Under the pieces are notes generated by a model that was given only the letters and a program-made list of their open reading frames with translations, had not been told where the DNA came from and did not search any database. Position numbers and translations under genes: made by a program. A stretch of 64,000 bases of DNA from the NCBI GenBank assembly GCA_022478985.1, contig JAKSZP010013540.1, forward strand, positions 1-64,000, given 5' to 3'. The DNA comes from Massospora cicadina. Lineage: Eukaryota; Entomophthoromycota; Entomophthoromycetes; Entomophthorales; Entomophthoraceae. Position 1 is the first letter of the stretch; every line of letters starts with the position of its first letter. This document shows positions 44,926 to 55,242 of this stretch, piece by piece.

Positions 44926-45709
44926 GACATTAAATGCTGGTTGGATTGCTGATTCAATCTGGCTTATTCATTCAAAAGTTTGTTCAGTAAAAGCATTAAG
45001 TTGGCTGGCGAGGTTGGTAATGGCTTGTTGCAACTGACTCTCAATAATTGTGGTGGTCTCAGTAAATCAGGTAGCTACTTCCGTGCAAAGCAGGCTAGCC
45101 ACTCCCACGTCCAGTTGGGAGAGTTGGTTTTGAATAGAGATAAGTTGGTTGATATTTTCAAGAATAGCCTCATAGTTATCCCTTATGAACAAAGAAGCTG
45201 AGTTGTAAAAATCTAAAAGGTAGGAGTGTAACTCTTGTGACAAGGTAAACTGTCTCAAGATTTCCTGATGGTGGATCCCCATCATTTGGACTAAATGGTG
45301 AAGGGTGGGGTGCACAAATCGTTCTAAATATCGCTCCATGCAAGATACTCCTAATCTAGAGTTGGGTAAGGTGGCAGATTCATATAGCACTCACATATTA
45401 TCAGGAATGGCAGAGGCTTGGTTACAATGGGAGAAATCTCCAGGGAAAAGAGCACCTAGAAGTAATTGATTAATAGTATCAGTGACATCTGTAGGCTGAA
45501 AACGATAGTTTTGAGGTTCTAGGGCTGGAAAAGAAATATTGAGCATAGCACAGAATTGCATAAAATTGGGTTCATTGTTCTCATGGTTGCGATTTCCATT
45601 GGAAGTTACCCATTGGGTGATGCTGGATATTTTGGTAAGTGGCCAAGTAGAGTCTTGGTGGGAATCATCTATTGTAAATATATTTATTCACCAGGTAGCT
45701 CGGGAGAGT

Positions 45710-45727
45710 ACCTGGCAGAAAGCACCA
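45710..45727 (-). promoter_or_regulatory. Primer-binding site of element E
   Basis: Minus strand reads TGGTGCTTTCTGCCAGGT, seven bases inside the 5' LTR end. It differs after six bases from the site used by D and Z, so another tRNA is expected. Confidence 0.65.
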
Positions 45728-45734
45728 ATTATTT

Positions 45735-46276
45735 TGTCAGGATAGGGTAGCTGAAGGTAATAGTTCCTCTGAAGAATACCAAAATGGATGGGATAAAATG
45801 TCTCGCAGCAAGCAGACAGCGGGGAGAGCCAGGAATCCTAAATGTAGGGGCTGGTAACTTGCTATAAGCTTGGGAATAGGTGACGAGGGACCTATTGTAT
45901 TAAACCAGTGAAGTTGATGGCCGGAGAGGAGCTTGCTAGACAGAGGCTCTAGAAATAAGTAAACTTAAGAACAAATTGGAGATAAAAACGTAACTTTATT
46001 TAAGAAAAGGTGCAGATATTTATAGGCGAGGTTTTTTTTAGTACTAGATGGTCCCTATAGGCGAGGTTTTCCTCCTAATCCTTTCAGGGTAGTGATGTTC
46101 TCCACTGGCAAGATCTTCAGCATCCTGATGTTGATCAGGTGGGGAGTCGATGGCAGGCTTTCTTTTAACAAATTGATTGGGGCAGAAAATAATGCTTCAT
46201 GAGAGGAAAATTTTGAGAGGTATCAGAGGTAGGGAAATTTGATTTAAATTGATTGGAAGCAGGTTGAATCCCAACA
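45735..46276 (-). repeat. Element E 5' LTR
   Basis: 542 bp; partner of 38462-38970. It is longer because of a 35-bp step in which TATAGGCGAGGTTTT is present twice (46021 and 46056) with about 20 unmatched bases between. Confidence 0.85.
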
Positions 46277-47060
46277 ATGATATAAATGTTTTCTCCCGCA
46301 CGTTTTTAGAGCAGCTTACCAATTTGGAAGAGGTATTTCACCAGTTGGCTGAGGCCAACATCAAAATAAAACCTCAGAAATGCCACTTTTTAAGGATCAG
46401 CTAGAGTACCCCAGTTATGTAGTTGATACAACAGGGCTGAGGCCCCAACCAGCTAAGGTGGAGGCCATTTGGAAGATAACAATACCAAGCAGTAAGCAAG
46501 ATATACAAGTATTTCTAGGGATGGTTGGCTACTATCACCAATTCATACCAAACTTTAGTTGTATTGGAGGTCTGCTGTTTGAGTTAAAAAAAAAGTACGC
46601 CACGTTTGTATAGACAGAACACTGTCAGTGCTCCTTTGATACTCTTCAAACAGTATTAGTCAATGCGCCAGTGCTACGCTACTTAAATTGTAAAAAGAGA
46701 TCTATTGTATAGATGGTTGCATCTCTTTCCGCTGTGTGGACAGTTCTTTCCAAAAAAGATGATGAAGGGGAGGAGCACCCAGTGGCGTACTGCAGCCAGA
46801 GCCTGAATAGCCATGAACTTAATCATACTATGACTGAGCGGGAGTGCTTAGCAGTTATCTATGCATACAAGCAATTCAGAGTATATTTGCATGGTGTAAA
46901 GTTTAAAGTTGTAACGGATCATGCCTCATTAAGCTGGTTGCAGAACCTTAAGGAGCTGAAGGGTCGTTTAGCCCAAATGGGCCCTTAAACTACAGGCTTA
47001 CAACTTCGAGATCCTTCACCAACCCAGATCAAAACACTAAAATTCTGATTGCTTGTCGAG
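46277..47060 (+). pseudogene. Element D RT C-terminal part and RNase H
   Basis: Right of element E, D resumes with N-D-I-N-V-F-S, the residues just after the YxDD box (itself lost or altered). Then Q-K-C-H-F-F, F-L-G-M-V-G-Y-Y-H-Q-F-I-P-N-F near 46520 (thumb and connection), and RNase H with T-E-R-E-C-L-A-V-I-Y-A near 46830 and V-T-D-H-A-S-L-S-W-L near 46912. The first RNase H Asp box near 46690 is degraded. Confidence 0.8.
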
Positions 47061-47099
47061 GGTATTAACCATTGCAGTCACAGCGGATCTGAGCAATAT

Positions 47100-48321
47100 T
47101 ATATATGACAAAATGCTCAGCGTAAATTATGATTATGAGCCACCATAAGTCATCAAGGCGTTGAATGAAATGCAATCTAATACTTTCCAGAAGAATGGTG
47201 AGTTGTACAAGTATATTGGAAACTCTACAGTAAACTTTCCATGACCTTCAACGTGGCCTAACATTATCATGAGCGCACATAAGGCATTTGGACATGGTGG
47301 CGTGCGCAAGACATTGGAACTATTATGGCCTCAGTATTACTTGGAAGGCATAAGCTTCGATATGATTGATAATATCTCCTCCTGCCACCAGTGCCAAGTG
47401 GAAAAGCTGTTCCACCGGAAGACCTCATATCAGTTAGTGAAGCCACACATTGCTTGGCATATGGTTTCCCTTGATGTCGTCCTCTGCCAATAGGAGCTAA
47501 CCGGTCTTAGTACATCCTGGTGGCCATTGACCACATGACCAGGTGGGTTGAGGCACGGCCATTTGGGACCTGGGAGCAGTTACTGTGGCTAAGTTTGTAA
47601 TGAAGTGCATCATTCAGCGTCACGGCTGTCCACAGTTTATCCTTATGACAATGGTACTAAATTTACCACTCACATACTTCCCAAGCTCAATGAAATGATG
47701 GCCATCCGCTGATTTCTAACATCCTCATATCACCCTTAGTCCAACGGAATGGTTATATGGGTCAATGGGACCCTGGTGAACATACTACAGAAGTTGGTTA
47801 TGAATAGGCCCTCTGATTGGAGTACCCTCCTTTCTACCGCAGTGTTTGCCTACAACATTAGCTACCATTCTGCCACGGGGAAAAGCCCATTCCAATTTCT
47901 TTATGGATGGCACCCCACTTTGCCTGTGCTCCTATATTCTTGTGTAGAGGACACTGGTGGAATGGATCCACAACGCTATTTGACCACCCTAACAAATACG
48001 CTGATTAAATTACAAACTGAAGCATATTTTTTCAGCTTAGCCAAGAAAATCAAAAACCAGGCTGCTGATCAGGTATGGCGAAGTGGCCTAGAACAATTCA
48101 AAGATGGAGAAATGGTTCTATTCCACGTCAAAATGGGTTCAGGTGGAAACACAAGATGGCCAGTATCTGGATTGGACCATTTAAAGTTATTGAGAAGTCA
48201 GGTATGGATGCATATACTATCAAGGACCCCACTAGCATTCAGATCATCAACCAAGTGCATGCAAAGTTTCTATGGGCGTATAAGCAATAGAAGCCTTATC
48301 ATCCAGTCAAGGAGGGGGTAA
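47100..48321 (+). pseudogene. Element D integrase, broken
   Basis: Zinc region H-K-A-F-G-H-G-G ... C-H-Q-C at 47276-47393. The catalytic middle (about 47500-47740) has V-A-I-D-H-M-T-R-W-V and a degraded D-N-G. Then V-N-G-T-L-V-N-I-L, A-Y-N-I-S-Y-H-S-A-T-G-K-S-P-F at about 47850 and a C-terminal W-I-G-P-F-K-V-I block near 48170. It ends at the polypurine tract; no chromodomain. Confidence 0.8.
48309..48321 (+). promoter_or_regulatory. Polypurine tract of element D
   Basis: AAGGAGGGGGTAA immediately before the 3' LTR start TGTCACG. Confidence 0.85.
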
Positions 48322-48815
48322 TGTCACGATTTTGATATGAATGGATGATAAGCCCTAAGGTATTATGGCGGAATGGATGGAATCTGCCGAGTTGTTATGA
48401 GTATGATTAATTCAAGCGCCTCGAAATGAGGCGATATTGGGTTGCTGGGAAATCGGCTGAATTGGGTGATTGTGAATTAACAAATGAAGAATTGGAAGAA
48501 CCAGTGAGATATGGCGAAGTGAATTACTAAGCCATGAAAGTGGTCCCATTCAAAGTTGCTATGATACAAGTTGGATGATATGATCAAGGAGATTGGGTTG
48601 TTAATAGCTTAGAGTGCGCGGAACAGAGAAGAGCCGCTACAGTTATTATGTTAAATAAAAGAGTATAGTGGGAGCAAGTGCTCCACATTTATTAATAAGC
48701 TCTTTAAGTTGTTTCAAGGGCAACGATCCTCATATTGTTGGTCCTATTGCTCAGTGGGTCAAACCCTGAGCAATCATTTATGGCGTATCTCATTGATAAC
48801 GCCAATTTTATAACT
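48322..48815 (+). repeat. Element D 3' LTR
   Basis: Partner of 35119-35611, followed by TTGGT, one base different from the left flank TTAGT. Confidence 0.87.
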
Positions 48816-49870
48816 TTGGTATTCACTCCATCATTCTTCGCTGTCCCACCAGGAAAGTTTTAAACTCTCCAGTGCATCTTACAGCTGCTTTGCAGTGGCA
48901 GTTCACTTGTAGTTAAACACTTTCTCAAACTATCATGCCTAATCTTCTCTTTAAGCAGGAATCATCTTTCCAGAGGATCTATCTCCAGGTGACGATCCAG
49001 ATATGTGACCAGTTGATACAGTCCAGCTTCGATTGTCTGGCGCCATTTTCCATCCCTCAGCATGGCTGGTGCAAAATGCTATTCTTGGTTTATTGAGGGT
49101 TCATACAGATCAATATATATGCAGACAATAATATGGTTGTTCTTGGCATTTTAGGTGACCTTGCTGTTGAATGTCAGCAGTTTTAGATCAGTTAAAACCG
49201 TAATGTAATCCAGGAGTGAACCAGTCTGTGGGGATCTGGCGGAGTCATATGATCACCTTGTTAGGTTGGCTGGATCATCAATTTCCTTGTTGATCGTGAG
49301 GCACATCCTTAAATTGACTAGGTATTCCAGCATACCATCAGCCTTGCAAATAGGACTTTCAATTGTTGGAAACATATCCTGACTTGCGTTTATTCAACAG
49401 TTAGGTCTCCTGCTATAACCAACGTCATCTTTGTTGGTACTTTTGATAAATAATTCCAAAAAATTTCATTTTTGCGGGGCTTTAGTGGGGCATAGACATC
49501 CACCACACAAAGCCTTTCTCAGTTTTCCTATTCATATCAGTTGCTACTAATACTCTTCTGGCATTAGTTTCCTCCACAAATACCTAGTCTATTGTCTTAT
49601 TCAGTGTGCTGATCACCACATGATCCATCCAGAGGGCTTGACAGCCCATTTGGCAGGACCATGGGTGGTTCACCATGTTGCAGTTCAAGCTCAGCACCAT
49701 TTCCTTTTGGTTACCTGCTTGTTTTCCAATAAAAAAATTAAGTCAATAGTATTATTAGTTTTAGAGTGATGAGTCTTCCGCCTTCTTTTTTGTATGCTTG
49801 CCATCCCCTGAGAATTTGTAGATGCAATTTTTATTTCTGGCTACTCGACCCTTGGGTATGAGGTTTAGGA
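48816..49870 (-). pseudogene. LINE-3 endonuclease
   Basis: Minus strand. About 49750-49480 contains L-N-C-N-M-V-N and E-E-T-N-A-R-R-V-L-V-A-T-D-M-N, then a G-F-V-W-W-M-S-M run. The end near 49210-49100 reads L-L-D-Y-I-T-V-L-T-D-L and N-A-K-N-N-H-I-I, equal to S-R-L-D-Y-V-L and S-D-H in LINE-2. The catalytic Asp before His has become Asn. Broken by several stops. Confidence 0.65.
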
Positions 49871-52800
49871 TTATTTTCTAGGTTGTACATGGATTCTCAT
49901 ATGGAAGTTTGGTTACTGGCGGATGGTGTTACTGAGGGTTGGTGGGGGTATTATTCATCTTTTGAGGTAATTTGGTCAGAACTTGGATCATGTTACCGGT
50001 CATTTTTTGCACCAGAAATTCAGTCTCTATCCCTGTCTCCCTATCAAGGGATGATGGGGACAGTGTTATTACCAATTCTGGGGGCATCTTTGTCCCTACT
50101 GGCAGTGTGGCAGGTTCCCCCTTGATCATCAATCAGTTTCCCACCTTGTCATTAGGTTTTTCAATGGAACTAGCTTTTATGTCAGGTTTTAATTGGTTGA
50201 CTTTGGCGATTTCAATGACTCAGTTATTTGTTTGGTATTCTCCTTGGATTTATTCGCCAACAACTTCCAATTTGACTTCTTGTTCACTTTCATCTTGTTG
50301 AACTTTGATTTTGATGTATTAGCTTCTGGCGCTGACTGTCCTTTTTGGTGGAATTTTTTGGGTTTTCCTTCTGCCATTGTTCTTCTTCCCAGATTGTCCA
50401 TTCCATCCGGGATGGGTGTGGTGCGATTGGTTTGGGGATCATTCCTTCGCCCGTTTTGTAGTATTCAGGATTTGGGTTCATGAAGGGCCCATTGTTCTCT
50501 TTGTGTCATATGGCCACTTCTTGCTCCCACGCTTCCCTATGAGCAAAGTCTATATCTGTTGTTGATGATTCATATCCACGACTTCCATTAAGTTATGTGG
50601 AATCCTCTTCTTGGACTTTGGTCAAAATAATGTTTTTGTCCCAACTTTTGTAAACCCACCATCAGGGGTCATATTTGTACTTGCGAAAGGTCTTCCCTTT
50701 TTGATGGTGGCATTATGCCATTGTGTGGCCAGTCTGGTAGCAGAACTGGCACATTTGAATTTACATCCTCTTGCTTGCCATATATGACACTACTTAAACT
50801 TGGCAGATGGATGAAATGGGGTAGGGCGATATTGTTTGGTTTCATCTACAGCGCCAGTTCATAGAGCGCCTTGACAGTTCAAGGGCAAAGGCACTTTGCA
50901 ATATAATTGCCACTAGTTTTCCAAGATTCTTGTACTTCTCCAAAATACAATAATCTGTTCAAGATTGCTTTGTTCACCCATTCCCTCTCTCTATTGGTCT
51001 GAAGATTTTGGAATGTCACTCATTGTGTGGTTTGGTTTGCATACCTAGTTGGTTCCATTTGTAGATAAACTCCTTATATTTAATGCTGATATTGAGGAGT
51101 TTTTTTCGATCCAGTTTGTGGGGATTACTATGTCAATGTAGCCCCATTTGGGTACCCAGTGGTGGTTAAAATCCCCCTTTCAGAACATTGTCAAGCTCCT
51201 GATAAATCAACATTATCAAGTCGGACCACTTCTCTTCTACCAGCTGCAAGTGCATTTGGATTGCATCCTTCAGATATAACTTGGGCGCTTGGAAGTCCAT
51301 GAAGCCTTTATTGATAAGTTGTCATATGTACTTAATATGGCTCCCCACCCCGTTCCATGCGTTTTTGTTAGTTTGAGCTGCCGCTGCGCTGTATTAGTTG
51401 TATTTTAATTTGTATTAGGTACCTTAGCAGGAGTCTCCCCTTTCATTATCCAGCATAACAATTCATTGAGGCTGAAGCCCCAATCGAGGAATGCCTTGAC
51501 CTGGCATATGCTAATTTCTTGTTACTTGATGCTTCTGACCATTTTGTTCTGATCATTAAATTTTGCCAATTGATGGAATTCAGTGGTGAAAATCCCGCTT
51601 GGTATCATAGGAGGGCGTATTCCAGCCCACATGTTGGGTGCAGGTACTGTTGGAGGGCTTCCAGCATAATTGAACTATGCTGGCACCAGTCCCTTACTAT
51701 TACACTGTTCCATCTACCATCCATGAAAATCCATGCCATGGTGGCTGGTACTCCCGCTTTGCTCCATTGGAAGGATTCTGATGGGGAGAATCCTTTAGCA
51801 GCACATGGAGAAGCTACCAATGGTTCTGGGAAAAATTGTTTCCAGTCCCAAGAAGTTGAAACTTAGATTCCAGCTTTAAGCCATACCCAGCCCAGATCTG
51901 GGTTCATAACCCCTTTCATTGATGTTACTGCATGTGGTGAAATTTTGTGTTTCATTCACAGTTAAGCTGACTTGGGGGTGAACCCCGCAGAATCACAGTC
52001 TTCAGCTTCAGCCAGTGTGGCAACGTCACACCAAATTTTCCATTTTGTGATAGGGAACATCTGGCCCTAGAGTTTTGTAAATTAGCTTCATCACTCCAAG
52101 ATCCGCCTACTCTCAAACTTGATCAATATTGGCCCCCACGTGGAACCAGTACTTTATTTCCAACGGGGTGAACCCATTGGCAGAATAATTGATGGCCTCT
52201 TCAAGTGACCAATCCTGTAAGGGCCTCACTTTACCACCTTCTCCTTCTTCCAGAATGCTTTCATCAAGTCAGATGCAGTGGCTGGCGGGATATGGGTGTA
52301 TGACCAGTGTAAGGCTTCAGTAGCCTTAAAACTGGCTGCTATCCATGGCAGTGCCTTTTCTGAGGAGAACGTGGTATTGTACCATTCCAGCGCGGTTTCA
52401 ACTGGAATAGTATGTCGATTCCACTCTGTAGGTGGTCAAAGTTTTTATGAACCATTTCACGCAATCAATTAATTTCATTGGGGTAAGACCAAGCTCCCAA
52501 CAGCCTGGGGGAATTTTGGTGATATGCTAGCCTTATTGTACTCCATTGCATTGAGAAGGTCAATTTCAGTCACCATCTACGCCTTTGCATCCACCAGCTT
52601 CAGGTCTTCCTGAATGTCAGCTTCAATTGTTTTATGTTTGAGGGGGAGCTTCATCAATTCCAAGACATCTTCAGTTTGGATCCACAATGATTTGAAAACA
52701 TCATCATGTTATGCAATATTTGGGTGTCAAGACAGCGCTTGGCAGCTCCAGCAGAGAACTTATGATCCCACCAGATGGCTGCAATGGCGGTCATAATGTT

Positions 52801-53760
52801 TTTTGAGATCCATTGCTTCACCATTGAGTAAACTGCAGTTTCTCCCATTGCTTAATATCACATGAGGGCACTCCAGAGTGTGCTGAAATGTCCTTCTGGA
52901 CGGGAGTATACTTTACCATGGTTCTTGTTGATGACTTGACCGCAGTCAGGGTTTTGGTCCCTTCTGGCTGCACTTTTAATTTTCTTTTATATAACTTTCC
53001 CAGGCATCTGATCCTTCAGATTCAGTTCCTGAAACTCCTCCAAACCATTGGGGATGATCCCCTGATGGTTTTCTCAGTCTTGCAGATTGATTTTGAGTTG
53101 ATTTTTTCAACTGTCAACTGGGATCTGTTGGGGTTTGTCTCCAATAATTTATTGGGGATTTTCCCCGATGTTTTACTCACTTTTTCAGTTTGATTATGGT
53201 CAGTAATCATCCTCCCCCAATGTTCCAAGTTAGGAATGGTCCCCAACATTTTGTTCAGGCGATTAAATCAAGTGTCATTGGAGAGTTTCTCCATCCTAGT
53301 CAATAACTTTTTTGGAGTTGACCCACTGATTTGGGCCCTTGGTTCAGTTGTTGATTTGGATTCAGACTCTGATCTAACCAATACTTTGTCAGGATTTTTA
53401 AATTTTTTCTCTGAAGGGCCACAATCCCCTCCCCTGGTTAAGGTCAGTTGGGAATATCACCACGCCGCTGTTCTCAGTATTGCTTCATGCACCCTGAGGG
53501 TGTCATTGATCATATGGTTTGTGACAGAAACCAATCCTGTGGAGTCAATTGCATTTACCACTCTTATTGTTGGGATTTTTGAGTCTATTTGAGCGTTTTT
53601 TGTCATGCATGCAGTCACCAATTTGTTATTGGTCAAGCAGTTGTTGTCAATTGAGCGTTGGCCTGTGTCAGCGGAAGTCATCCAGATGATGCTTTGTTCA
53701 TTTTGACATACTTTTCGATTAATGGCATATTTGGCATAAGCAAGCCATCCATTTCCTTTT
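49871..53760 (-). pseudogene. LINE-3 ORF1, unusually long, broken
   Basis: A protein-like minus-strand region of nearly 3.9 kb before the endonuclease. Readable pieces: 53681-53457, 53249-53022 (basic, Asn/Lys-rich), 52848-52654, 51820-51605, a CCHC knuckle at 50751-50710, then basic Lys/Asn/Gln-rich pieces 50481-50290, 50401-50189 and 50132-49929. ORF1 proteins of LINEs bind element RNA. Allowing for frameshifts this would exceed 1,000 residues, longer than the few hundred usual for fungal LINE ORF1. The N-terminal two thirds match nothing I know. Confidence 0.55.
50710..50751 (-). other. Zinc knuckle of LINE-3 ORF1
   Basis: C-Q-F-C-Y-Q-T-G-H-T-M-A-(stop)-C: canonical C-x2-C-x4-H-x4-C with one in-frame stop. 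Its position before a basic C-terminal tail and upstream of the endonuclease fits LINE ORF1. Confidence 0.75.
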
Positions 53761-53870
53761 GCTTAGCACAGATGGGTGGAAGGACCTACTTGTTTTGAGT
53801 GGTTGGCTGTGAGTACTGCTCTATAGGTGCAGTATCTCACTAACAGGCGGGATGTTCTCTTTAGTCTTGT

Positions 53871-55080
53871 ACTGTTCACAACTGAATTTAAAAGTAAGCT
53901 TCACTAGAGAAAGGATTTCAATTAAGTTTTTGTTTCAAAGTTTTGATTAAGATTAACTTCTAAAGATTCAAATGATCACTAACCACTTAACAAAGCCATT
54001 TAAAATATCAAATCAACCAAAGATCTAACTGTTCAGCCATAACATTATATTGATTACCATCAAAACATATAATATTTCACTTGTTACATATAAAATTTTT
54101 ACTATAAAAATAATATTTTTTAAAATTATAAACCTTTGCGGGCATGCACACAACAACTCAACAAAGTTTCATCACAATTGGATGAAAGGTTTAGGAACGC
54201 ATATGGGGCAAACAAAGAAACAAACATACATTATTTATGTATATATATGACTAGCCAATTAACCAGAGATGCTTGGTTTTATAATTTAACAGATAATTTT
54301 AACTGATAGTTTTAGCTTTTATATTGGCAGGTGGCCATCAATAAGTTTAGGAAGCAAATAAATTTATCAAATTAACCAAAGAAACTAATCACTTAGCCAA
54401 AACCATTAAGTTTATCAAATTAACTAATCACCAACCACTCAGTAAAAAGCAACTGGCCTATTGAACTAATCACCAACCACTTGGCCAAATTTAATTAAAT
54501 CTATTGAATCAACTAATTACCAACTGCTTACTAAAACTAATTGTGCCTATCAAATCAACTAAAAACCATTCATCCCTCAGTTAAAACCAAATTGAGCATA
54601 TCAACTAATCAGAAGCTGAATACTAAAACACTGAGCCTATTGTATAAATTAAAAACAGCCAATCGCTTTCCAAAACCAATAAACAAATCCTATATAATTA
54701 ATCGCCATCTGCTTACTCAAATCTATTGAGCCTATCAAATTATAACAATAACCAACAAACTACTTGGTGAACTAATTAAACATCAAATTCGCCCAATAAC
54801 TACAAAAACCCCATAGTCAAAATGATATGCAATTCCAATTAAAGTCATCTATATCATTTTTTAACTTTATATGTAACTTTTATTAATATTATTATAATTA
54901 AAAGAAGGCGGTGCAGGTATAGCAGGAATGGTGTCCTACTAACATCCCTCACAGTGTAGGTTCATCATAAGTTATAGCAGAAATTATCATATTTCTGGCT
55001 GAGTGGATATTAAAACATGTGAATTCATACATCATGTCTCAGTTCAGCCAAGAGAATCAGTAAAGTTAGTTCATACAATC
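53871..55080. other. AT-rich gene-free block with minisatellite
   Basis: No coding region recognised. The minisatellite at 54330-54790 is listed separately. Around 54025-54110 it resembles 25720-25860, left of LINE-3, suggesting both sides belong to one older AT-rich repeat. Confidence 0.55.
54330..54790 (+). repeat. 46-bp minisatellite array
   Basis: Units of 42-47 bases beginning ACTAATCACCAACCACT and ending near CCTATCAAATCA occur about nine times with much divergence (starts at about 54440, 54482, 54529, 54575 and onward). Short readings across it are chance. Confidence 0.65.
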
Positions 55081-55242
55081 CTGGCCTATCAAATTGCGCA
55101 CAAGAAGTTTTTACCCCAGTACAAGTACTGGGGTTTGTCTTCCAATCTTATGGGTCACTTCTTATCACAAATATGAATGGTATATTTTGTCCTAAGGTTG
55201 ACCCATCTCAAATAAATATTATGATCAAAAAACTGGCCTGTC
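55081..55242 (+). mobile_element. SINE copy 3, degraded
   Basis: Body about 55091-55232. The tail TGGTATATTTTGTCCTAAGG...GACCCATCTCAAATAAA is shared with the other two copies. The head keeps a B-box-like GGTTTGTCTTCC near 55132 but no clear A box. Flanks CTGGCCTATC (55081-55090) and CTGGCCTGTC (55233-55242) may be the target duplication, one mismatch. Confidence 0.6.

Larger units (their letters stand above)
43602..45561 (-). pseudogene. Element E Gag with collagen-like region, broken
   Basis: From a Met at 45561, the N-terminal part (to about 45067) is helical and Leu/Gln-rich with a late coiled-coil-like I-L-E-N-I-N-Q-L-I-S-I-Q-N-Q-L run. A Gly-X-Y stretch follows (44705-44925), then a second helical segment with K-E-K-I-I-R-L-E, a linker with F-K-D-K-F-T-L-G-E-G, the capsid domain (44130-43653: T-W-A-E-V-K-A-A-L-I-K-E-F-G and L-T-L-D-D-A) and the CCHC knuckle. 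At over 600 codons it is long for Gag. Several frameshifts. Capsid homologues are in elements Z and F. Confidence 0.75.
38462..46276 (-). mobile_element. Element E: Ty3/Gypsy retrotransposon nested in element D
   Basis: LTRs 38462-38970 and 45735-46276 are direct repeats; minus-strand PBS (45710-45727) and polypurine tract fix the orientation. Minus order: large Gag with collagen-like stretch and CCHC knuckle, protease, RT (Y-F-D-D kept), RNase H, integrase, integrase C-terminus. An LTR-like insertion of about 0.7 kb interrupts the integrase. D's RT does not resume exactly where it stopped: around 12 codons including the YxDD box are missing, and no target duplication is visible. Confidence 0.85.
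35119..48815 (+). mobile_element. Element D: Ty3/Gypsy retrotransposon split by element E
   Basis: LTRs 35119-35611 and 48322-48815 start TGTCACGATT and end near ATAAC. Flanks TTAGT (35114-35118) and TTGGT (48816-48820) differ by one transition. A PBS follows the 5' LTR and a polypurine tract precedes the 3' LTR. Plus-strand order: Gag with CCHC knuckle, protease, RT, [element E], rest of RT, RNase H, integrase. Without E it would be about 5.9 kb. No chromodomain seen. Heavily mutated. Inserted in the LINE-3 linker. Confidence 0.87.
26350..53870 (-). mobile_element. LINE-3: long non-LTR retrotransposon split by elements A and D
   Basis: Minus-strand LINE in three pieces: 53870-48816, 35118-34760 and 28795-26350. 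Together they give, in order, a long ORF1 with a CCHC knuckle, endonuclease, linker, RT, C-terminal CCHC and a 3' UTR with AATAAA (complement at about 26361). The pieces align across both insertions with LINE-2. Removing element A and one TTTAA restores an open frame. Without insertions the LINE would be about 7.8 kb. The 5' edge is approximate. The LINE itself has many stops. Confidence 0.8.

Noticed and set aside
44676..44957. Host collagen gene
   Set aside because: The Gly-X-Y stretch lies between Gag segments of element E, in the same strand and order, within mapped LTRs.
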